Below are positions 7,668-12,543 of a stretch of DNA of 12,543 nt, in pieces. Made by a program: the position numbers and the translations under genes. Positions within the stretch are counted from its first letter, which is position 1; the number at the start of each line of letters is the position of its first letter. The DNA is from an uncultured Eubacteriales bacterium (GTDB lineage: Bacteria; Bacillota; Clostridia; Oscillospirales; Oscillospiraceae). The stretch spans positions 1 to 12,543 of the forward strand of contig UROL01000044.1 in the NCBI GenBank assembly GCA_900549495.1, in the 5' to 3' direction. The notes under the pieces are model-generated. The model searched no databases, was not told the origin of the DNA, and saw only the letters and a program-made list of their open reading frames with translations.

Positions 7668-8525
7668 TTACTTGGCTTCTTCGGTGGTGGCTTCGGTGGC
7701 AGTCTCTTCTGCCTTCGCTACAGGCACCGCACCGGCCTTGACAATCAGCGCAGAGGCCTCATCGGAGAGCATGTAGTCGAAGAATGCTTTGGCAGCCTGG
7801 CTCAGCTCCTTGCCCTCCACGGTGACCAGGTTGAAGGGACGCTGCACCACATAGCTGCCGTCCTGCACGGTTTCCTCGGTGCAGGCCACGCCGTTCACGG
7901 TGAGAACCCGGATGCCCTCCTGGCCCTCTACTGCGGACAGGGAAGCGTAGCCAATGGCATTGGGGCTGCTCTTGACAGCGGCAATCACAGCGCCGGTGGA
8001 GGTCAGCTCCTGGGCCAATACGCAGGTGTCCTTGGTGCCGGTGATGGATTCGAAGCCGTCCCGGGTGCCGGAGCCAGCCTCACGGCCAATGCAGGCAATG
8101 TCGCCCTTGCCGCCGAAGGCCTCCCAAGAGGTGACCTTGCCGGTGAAGATATCGGCAATCTGCTCCACGGTCAAATCCTTCACGGGGCACTCTGCATTGA
8201 CGATGATGGCGATGCCGTCCAGAGCCACCGTGGTGCCCACCAGGCCCTTCTCGGTCTCCACGTCCTTCAGGGCCCGGGAGGCCAGGCCGATGTCGCAGGT
8301 GCCGTTGGCCACGGCCTCGATGCCGGTGCCGGAGCCGGTGGCGTCATAGGTAACGGTAACGTCGCCGTTGTCCTCCATGAACTGCTCGGAGAGAATACCC
8401 ACAACCTTCTCCATGGAGGTGGAGCCGTTGGTGGATACGGTGCCGCTAAGCTCCTTGGCGCAGGCGCTCAGGCTCAAGGTCATAACCATCGCCAGAGCCA
8501 GTACCAGACAAATAATCTTCTTCAT
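7668..8525 (-). CDS. pstS: Phosphate-binding lipoprotein PstS
   Basis: The 285-residue precursor has a signal peptide with basic start MKK, a hydrophobic core (about 4-18) and a lipobox L19-S20-A21-C22. The mature protein is therefore anchored to the membrane by lipid on Cys22. Phosphate-contact stretches typical of PstS are visible: NGSTSM (about 33-38), the ATGSGTG loop, and REAGSGTRDGF. An ALDGIAIIVN strand fits the family core. The C-terminus ends in a low-complexity A/E/T tail (about 269-285). PstS captures phosphate outside the membrane and delivers it to PstC/PstA. Start choice is firm: a perfect AGGAGGT ribosome site (8535-8541) lies 9 nt upstream. It is the first gene of the operon, and PhoP boxes lie about 95-155 nt upstream of the start codon. 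Confidence 0.95.
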   Translation of the reverse strand: MKKIICLVLALAMVMTLSLSACAKELSGTVSTNGSTSMEKVVGILSEQFMEDNGDVTVTYDATGSGTGIEAVANGTCDIGLASRALKDVETEKGLVGTTVALDGIAIIVNAECPVKDLTVEQIADIFTGKVTSWEAFGGKGDIACIGREAGSGTRDGFESITGTKDTCVLAQELTSTGAVIAAVKSSPNAIGYASLSAVEGQEGIRVLTVNGVACTEETVQDGSYVVQRPFNLVTVEGKELSQAAKAFFDYMLSDEASALIVKAGAVPVAKAEETATEATTEEAK

Positions 8526-8618
8526 GTTTCATTTACCTCCTAAATTGAACGGAATTTCCAATGAATTCTATGGCCCGGGAGGCTTTCCCTCAACCACAAG
8601 CACATCATACAATTTCAA

Positions 8619-8679
8619 TGTAAAGCCCTCTATCGGAGGTTTGTAACGCTTGTGTAAAGTGCTGGAAAATGTTTGTAAA
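8619..8679 (-). promoter_or_regulatory. Putative PhoP-box array and promoter region of pstS
   Basis: On the minus strand, TTTACA (8679-8674), TTTCCA (8668-8663), TTTACA (8658-8653) and GTTACA (8647-8642) follow each other at offsets of 11, 10 and 11 bp. Another TTTACA (8624-8619) comes 23 bp after the last. The hexamers and roughly 11-bp period match the TT(A/T/C)A(C/T)A direct repeats bound by PhoP in Bacillus. The exact -10 element is unclear. TATGAT at 8609-8604 and GATAGA at 8634-8629 are candidates. The 180-nt gap 8526-8705 holds nothing else I can support apart from the pstS ribosome site. Confidence 0.7.
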
Positions 8680-8705
8680 GCGTGCCTACCCGGTGAAAAA
8701 GTCCG

Positions 8706-10457
8706 TTATTCCTCCGGCAGGGCGTATTTCTGGCGATACATCCGGCAGCCCTCGTCGAACTGGGCCCGGTCCTCCTTCATGGCCCGCAGGGATTCATGCA
8801 GATTCAGCTTGCCCTGGTGCATATCCATAATGCACCCGGCGATGTTGGAGCAGTGGTCGGACACCCGCTCCAAATCCGTCAGCAGGTCGGCCCAGACGAA
8901 GCCCGCCTCGATGCTGCACTCCTCCTTTTGCAGCCGGAGAATGTGGCTGGTACGCAGCTGCTCCTTCAGGCCGTCAATCACCTGCTCCAAAGGCTCCACC
9001 AGCCCGGCGGCGTTGTAGTCGTCTCTCAGGAAGGCATTCAGGGAAAGCTCCAGAATTTCCTCCACTGCCTTGGTCAGCACCGTCAGCTCCGCCATGGCCC
9101 TGGGGGAGAAATTCATCTTTTTGCTCCGCAGCTCCTCGGTGGACTGCACCAGGTTCACCCCATGGTCGGCGATACGCTCGAAGTCTCCAATGATTTTCAG
9201 CAGCCGGGCGGCCTCGTTGCTGTCTGCTGCGCTGATTCTCCGGGTGCTGAGCTTCACCAGATAGGTACCCAGCAAGTCCTCGAAATGGTCGCTTTGTTCC
9301 TCGGCGGTGCGTACCTGCCGGGCCAGCTCCGGGGTATAGGCCGTCAGGGCGGCGATGCCCTGCTCCAGGGCGTTTACAGAGCAGGAAGCCATCTGGGCAG
9401 CCACCTTCCTGCACCGCTCCAGGGCAACCGGCGGGGTGGCAAGCAGACGCTCGTCCAGCTCACTGGCCGCCTCCGGCTGCTGGCCGTCGGGCACCAGGAT
9501 GCACACCAGCCGCTCCAAAAGATTGGACAGGGGCAGCATTAAAATGGTACACAACAGGTTAAACAGGGAGTGGGCCACGGCAATGCCCATAAGGCTGGCG
9601 CTTTCATTCAGAAGCCCCGGGGCAAGCAGCCATTTGACCAGGCAGAACACGCTGAGCCACACCGCCGTGCCAATCACATTGAAGCTCAGGTGTACCAGAG
9701 CCGCCCGCTTGGCGTTCTTGTTGGCTCCGATGCCGGACAACATAGCCGTGATGCAGGTGCCGATATTCTGGCCCATGATAATGGGCACGGCGGCCCCATA
9801 GGTCACCTGACCGGTGGCGGCCAGTGCCTGCAAAATACCCACTGAGGCAGAACTGGACTGAATCACCGCCGTCAGGGCAGCCCCGGCCAGCACGCCCAGC
9901 ACCGGGTTCTGGAACATCACAAAGAGCTGCCGGAAGGCGGGCACCTGGCCCAGCCCCGCCACGGCGGCGGACATGCTCTCCATGCCATACATCAGCGTGG
10001 CAAAGCCCAGCAGAATCAGGCCGGTGTCCTTCTTCCGGTCGTCCTTGCTGAACATGTATTTCACAATACCAATCAGAGCCAGTATGGGGGTAAAGGAGGA
10101 GGGCTTCAGCAGCCGGATAAAGAAATTGCCGCTGGAAATCCCCGCCAGGCTCAGAATCCAGGCCGTCACCGTAGTGCCGATATTGGCACCCATAATCATA
10201 TGGATGGCCTGCCGCAGGGTCATCAGGCCGGAGTTGACAAAGCCCACCACCATCACCGTGGTGGCGGAGGAGCTCTGTATCACCGCCGTGACCACCAGGC
10301 CGGTGAGCAAACCGGCGAGCTTATTGCTTGTCATCTTCTCCAGCAGGGTACGCAGGCTGCCCCCTGCCCGCCGCTCCAAAGCCTGCCCCATCACGTTCAT
10401 ACCAAACAGGAACAGGCTCAGGCCGCCAATTAAATTCAGTACCTGAAATAAATCCAT
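8706..10457 (-). CDS. Na+/phosphate cotransporter with C-terminal PhoU-like domain (NptA/YjbB type)
   Basis: The 583-residue protein has an N-terminal membrane half (about 1-322) built from two inverted-type repeats of the Na+/Pi cotransporter family. The first carries QSSSATT (61-67) and GANIGTTVTA (90-99), and the second QSSSASV (200-206) and GQNIGTCITA (229-238). The cytosolic half (about 340-570) has two PhoU-like repeats with FERIADHGVNL (E427, D431) and LERVSDHCSNI (E530, D534). Family members move phosphate with Na+. The PhoU domain probably senses or regulates this. In bacteria either uptake or export has been reported for different members, so direction is not certain. It lies 180 nt upstream of pstS on the same strand, with no clear terminator between, and has its own PhoP-box region. 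An AAGGA ribosome site sits 12 nt before the ATG, a rather long spacing. Confidence 0.93.
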   Translation of the reverse strand: MDLFQVLNLIGGLSLFLFGMNVMGQALERRAGGSLRTLLEKMTSNKLAGLLTGLVVTAVIQSSSATTVMVVGFVNSGLMTLRQAIHMIMGANIGTTVTAWILSLAGISSGNFFIRLLKPSSFTPILALIGIVKYMFSKDDRKKDTGLILLGFATLMYGMESMSAAVAGLGQVPAFRQLFVMFQNPVLGVLAGAALTAVIQSSSASVGILQALAATGQVTYGAAVPIIMGQNIGTCITAMLSGIGANKNAKRAALVHLSFNVIGTAVWLSVFCLVKWLLAPGLLNESASLMGIAVAHSLFNLLCTILMLPLSNLLERLVCILVPDGQQPEAASELDERLLATPPVALERCRKVAAQMASCSVNALEQGIAALTAYTPELARQVRTAEEQSDHFEDLLGTYLVKLSTRRISAADSNEAARLLKIIGDFERIADHGVNLVQSTEELRSKKMNFSPRAMAELTVLTKAVEEILELSLNAFLRDDYNAAGLVEPLEQVIDGLKEQLRTSHILRLQKEECSIEAGFVWADLLTDLERVSDHCSNIAGCIMDMHQGKLNLHESLRAMKEDRAQFDEGCRMYRQKYALPEE

Positions 10458-10510
10458 CTTTTCACAGTATCCTTTCTCTTTTTAATCCTGTCTTTATCCT
10501 ATCCTTACAA

Positions 10511-10550
10511 TGTAAAATCCGCTATCCGCCTTTTGTAAAGAACGTGTAAA
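10511..10550 (-). promoter_or_regulatory. Putative PhoP boxes and promoter region of the Na+/Pi carrier gene
   Basis: On the minus strand two exact TTTACA hexamers (10550-10545 and 10539-10534) lie 11 bp apart. A third TTTACA (10516-10511) comes 23 bp further on, the same interval as in the pstS upstream region. Aligning the two regions from the second hexamer gives 24 identical positions out of 32, including TTACAAA, GATAG and TTTACATTG. The -10 element is not clear. The region sits 54-93 nt before the ATG. Confidence 0.65.
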
Positions 10551-10569
10551 GTCCGCCCAAAATGGCAGA

Positions 10570-10613
10570 AAAAGCCCTGTAGTTTTTGGAAATTTCCAAA
10601 CTACAGGGCTTTT
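10570..10613 (-). terminator. Intrinsic terminator after the ABC exporter genes
   Basis: A stem of about 16 bp pairs 10570-10585 with 10598-10613. The centre contains the small palindrome GGAAATTTCC, and there is a 2-nt bulge of T. On the minus strand the stem starts 5 nt after the ABC gene's TAA and is followed by TTTTTCTG, a proper U-tract. This isolates the exporter operon from the phosphate genes. Confidence 0.8.
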
Positions 10614-10617
10614 ACAA

Positions 10618-12255
10618 TTATAAGGACGGTATTTCGATGGTTCTGCCCCCCAATGTCTCATAGACCCGGTGGGAGATGGATAGGACTGTGCGCCCCCGGG
10701 AGGCCCGGCCCAGCGCCGCCATCACGGCCGCCTCGGTTTCGGCATCCAGGTTGGCGGTGATTTCATCCAGCAGCAGCACCTGGGGGTCGGCGGCAGCCGC
10801 CCGGGCAATGGAGAGCAGCTGCCACTCCCCCTGGGAGAACAGCTCCTCGGTGCAGGGGGTGTTATAGCCCTGGGGAAGGGAGCGAATCACTCCGTCCAGC
10901 CCGGCAAGAGCGGCGGCGGATTGAGCCATCTCCCAGCTGATGGTGGGGTCGCCCAGGGTGATTTGCTCCAGCACGGTGCCGGGAATCCGGGAAAAGTGCT
11001 GCTCCACGCAGCCGATGCACCGGCGGCGACGGCTGTCGGGAATTTGGCTCACCTCCACCCCGCCCACGGTCAGGCTGCCCTGTTGGGGCTGGTACAGTCC
11101 CAGCAGCAGCCGGAATACGGTGCTCTTCCCCGCCCCGGTGCGGCCCACCAGGGTCACCTGCTCCCCGGCCTCCACCCGAAAGGACAGGTCGGACAGCACC
11201 GTCTTGTCGGTGTAGCCGAAGGTAACATGGGAAAGGGCCACCGCTCCCCCGGGGGCCGGAGTATCGGATGCCACCTCAGGCCGCTCCGGCTGGGCCAGGA
11301 AAGCGTCAATTCTCCGCACCCCCGCCAGGGCGGACTGAATGGTTTGCAGTTCCATGCCCAGGCTCTCAATAGGGCCGAAAATCCGGCTGATGTAATTCAT
11401 AACCGCCACTGAGGTACCCACGGACATGCCGAACAGGGTGAGTAGCCTAGGATTGCCGGAGGCGGACAGCAGCATCACCGCCCCCACCACTGCCGCATTC
11501 AGCACCAGTACCACCGGAGAATACATGGCATCGTAAAAATTTGTCTTCTCCACGGCGGCATAGCTCTGGCCGATGCACCGGTCATAGCGCCTCTCCATGG
11601 TGTCCTCCAGGCCCAGGGCGTGGATGGTGCGGATGTTGTGCAGCGCCTCGGGAACCTGGCCGGAGATAGCAGCCACCGCCCGGCGGTTTTCCAGCTGGGC
11701 AGCAAGCATCCGCTTCTGCACATGCCGGGTAAAGGCCGCCAGCAGCGGCAGAACCGGCACCAGCAGCAGGGCCAAGCCGGTGTTCTTCCCGGCAATCACC
11801 CCCAGGATGGACAGGATCCGGCAGGCATCCGCCGCCATGGAAATCACGCCGGAGGTAAACAGCGCCTCCACCGTGTCCACGTCCCCGGAGAACCGGGCCG
11901 CCACCGCCCCCGGCTCCTGCCCGGCCAGGACGGAGGCCGGCAGGGCTGTGAGCTTGGCAGACATTCGGCTGCGTAGGGAATGGGTCATCTTCTGGCCCAG
12001 GATTTCCAGCAGTGTCTCCTGCCCGGCGGCCAGAAACCCCTCCAGGGCCAGGCTGGCAAAATACAGCGCCACCGCCGAAAAGGCCAGCTCCCCACCGCCG
12101 GTGAGATTGTCAATAATGCGGCCCAGCAGCAGGGGCGGCAGCAGGGAGGACAGCACCGAGGCCGCCGCACACAGCAGCGTACCCAGGGTCAGAGCCCTGT
12201 GGGCCCCGGCGGCACTGGTCACGGCCCGGACAACGCCGGATTCAGATCTCTGCAT
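10618..12255 (-). CDS. ABC exporter half-transporter, fused membrane and ATPase domains
   Basis: The 545-residue protein has an N-terminal exporter-type membrane domain (about 20-300, roughly six helices, ending near SLGMELQTIQSALAGVRRIDAFL) and a C-terminal ATPase domain. The ATPase has Walker A GRTGAGKST (371-379), Q-loop Q419, Walker B VLLLDE (493-498) with the catalytic glutamate E498, and switch histidine H529. The signature is FSQGE (473-477) instead of LSGGQ. The gene starts 14 nt before the stop of the upstream half-transporter, with a GGAGG ribosome site 8-9 nt before its ATG, so the two are cotranslated and likely pair as a heterodimer. The substrate is unknown. Drug, peptide or lipid export would all fit this family. 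The stop codon is at 10618-10620. Confidence 0.9.
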   Translation of the reverse strand: MQRSESGVVRAVTSAAGAHRALTLGTLLCAAASVLSSLLPPLLLGRIIDNLTGGGELAFSAVALYFASLALEGFLAAGQETLLEILGQKMTHSLRSRMSAKLTALPASVLAGQEPGAVAARFSGDVDTVEALFTSGVISMAADACRILSILGVIAGKNTGLALLLVPVLPLLAAFTRHVQKRMLAAQLENRRAVAAISGQVPEALHNIRTIHALGLEDTMERRYDRCIGQSYAAVEKTNFYDAMYSPVVLVLNAAVVGAVMLLSASGNPRLLTLFGMSVGTSVAVMNYISRIFGPIESLGMELQTIQSALAGVRRIDAFLAQPERPEVASDTPAPGGAVALSHVTFGYTDKTVLSDLSFRVEAGEQVTLVGRTGAGKSTVFRLLLGLYQPQQGSLTVGGVEVSQIPDSRRRRCIGCVEQHFSRIPGTVLEQITLGDPTISWEMAQSAAALAGLDGVIRSLPQGYNTPCTEELFSQGEWQLLSIARAAAADPQVLLLDEITANLDAETEAAVMAALGRASRGRTVLSISHRVYETLGGRTIEIPSL

Positions 12256-12504
12256 GGTCTTTCCCTCCTGTCTGGCTTTCGTATAGGCTGCGATAGCCGG
12301 GCTGGGTTTGGCACAGCTCCCGGTGGGTGCCCAGGGCAGCGTGCCCCTCCTGTAGGAACAGAACCCGGCGCATTTCCGGGAAATGGTACAACCGGTGAGA
12401 AATCAAGATAACAATTTTATCCTGGGCATACTGCTGCAAATTGCGGAATACCGCATCCTCCGTCTCTTTGTCCAGGGCGGAAAAGGGGTCGTCCAGAATA
12501 AGCA
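12242..12504 (-). CDS. 3' end of partner ABC exporter half-transporter (5' end lost)
   Basis: Only the last 86 or so codons remain: a Walker B and D-loop reading LILDDPFSALD, the switch-histidine region ILISHRLYHF, and the C-terminal FLQEGHAALGTHREL. The residue after the Walker B aspartate is Asp rather than the catalytic Glu, as in the degenerate subunit of heterodimeric exporters (TM287/288, LmrCD, BmrCD types). The gene overlaps the downstream half-transporter by 14 nt. An apparent GTG start at 12505-12503 is an artefact because its first base is adapter. The true gene continues beyond the contig. Natural sequence ends at 12504. Confidence 0.85.
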
Positions 12505-12543
12505 CTGTCTCTTATACACATCTGACGCTGCCGACGAATAGCC
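12505..12543. other. Illumina Nextera adapter and index contamination
   Basis: From 12505 the sequence reads CTGTCTCTTATACACATCT, the Tn5 mosaic end, then GACGCTGCCGACGA, the rest of the reverse-complemented Nextera read-1 adapter (12505-12537). The final ATAGCC (12538-12543) is in the index position. It matches the start of the reverse complement of an i5 index AAGGCTAT as I recall it. These bases are not genomic and should be trimmed. Confidence 0.97.

Noticed and set aside
7563..8543. A 326-codon plus-strand open frame opposite pstS and pstC.
   Set aside because: It is the reverse shadow of pstS, which has a lipobox, a perfect ribosome site and family motifs. The shadow product is low-complexity G/A/H-rich.
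8551..8597. A possible riboswitch or attenuator in the pstS leader.
   Set aside because: Only short pairings (4-5 bp) are seen around GAATTTCC and GAGG/CCTC, with no known riboswitch core and no terminator-like stem.
12503..12505. GTG as the start of the last minus-strand frame.
   Set aside because: The first base of this codon is adapter, and the encoded sequence begins in the middle of an ABC Walker B motif.
1..12543. tRNA, rRNA, CRISPR array, insertion sequence or prophage parts.
   Set aside because: No transposase or integrase motifs, repeat-spacer pattern or rRNA/tRNA sequence was found. Nearly all bases are covered by typical chromosomal genes.

Overview
The window looks like one contig from a GC-rich member of the Clostridia, most likely an Oscillospiraceae-type gut Firmicute (Flavonifractor/Oscillibacter-like). 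This placement is inferred from high-GC codon use, strong AGGAGG ribosome sites, a Bacillus/Clostridium-type pst-phoU-phoPR operon and TTTACA-type PhoP boxes. It cannot be proven from the sequence alone. Both edges cut through genes, and the last 39 bases (12505-12543) are Illumina Nextera adapter followed by what looks like index sequence, so the natural sequence stops at 12504.

Layout. On the + strand, 1-2049 holds a 5'-truncated gene for a membrane-anchored, probably extracytoplasmic protein of unknown function, followed 24 nt later by a complete PAP2-family phosphatase gene. A 91-nt convergent intergenic region with two strong hairpins separates these from a long minus-strand block. Read 5' to 3' on the minus strand, that block is: the 3' end of an ABC-exporter half-transporter gene (12504 to 12242), a second complete half-transporter (12255 to 10618), a terminator hairpin, a Na+/phosphate cotransporter with a C-terminal PhoU-like domain (10457 to 8706), and the tightly packed operon pstS-pstC-pstA-pstB-phoU-phoP-phoR (8525 to 2141). 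Gaps in the pst-pho operon run from a 4-nt overlap to 9 nt.

How the genes work together. The minus block is a near-complete phosphate-starvation module. The lipoprotein PstS captures phosphate, PstC/PstA form the channel and PstB powers it. PhoU links transporter activity to the PhoR sensor kinase, and PhoR phosphorylates PhoP. The Na+-coupled carrier is a second phosphate route. Both the carrier gene and pstS are preceded by TTTACA-type hexamers at about 11-bp spacing, and the two regions share a 32-bp block (24 identical positions), so they probably belong to one PhoP regulon. The two ABC half-transporters appear to form a heterodimeric exporter of unknown substrate with one degenerate ATP site. 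This is a mostly ordinary locus and I see no strong sign of an undescribed system. The points most worth a second look are the adapter artefact, the twin Pho promoters, a PhoU whose first metal-site motif is altered, and the degenerate ABC pair.
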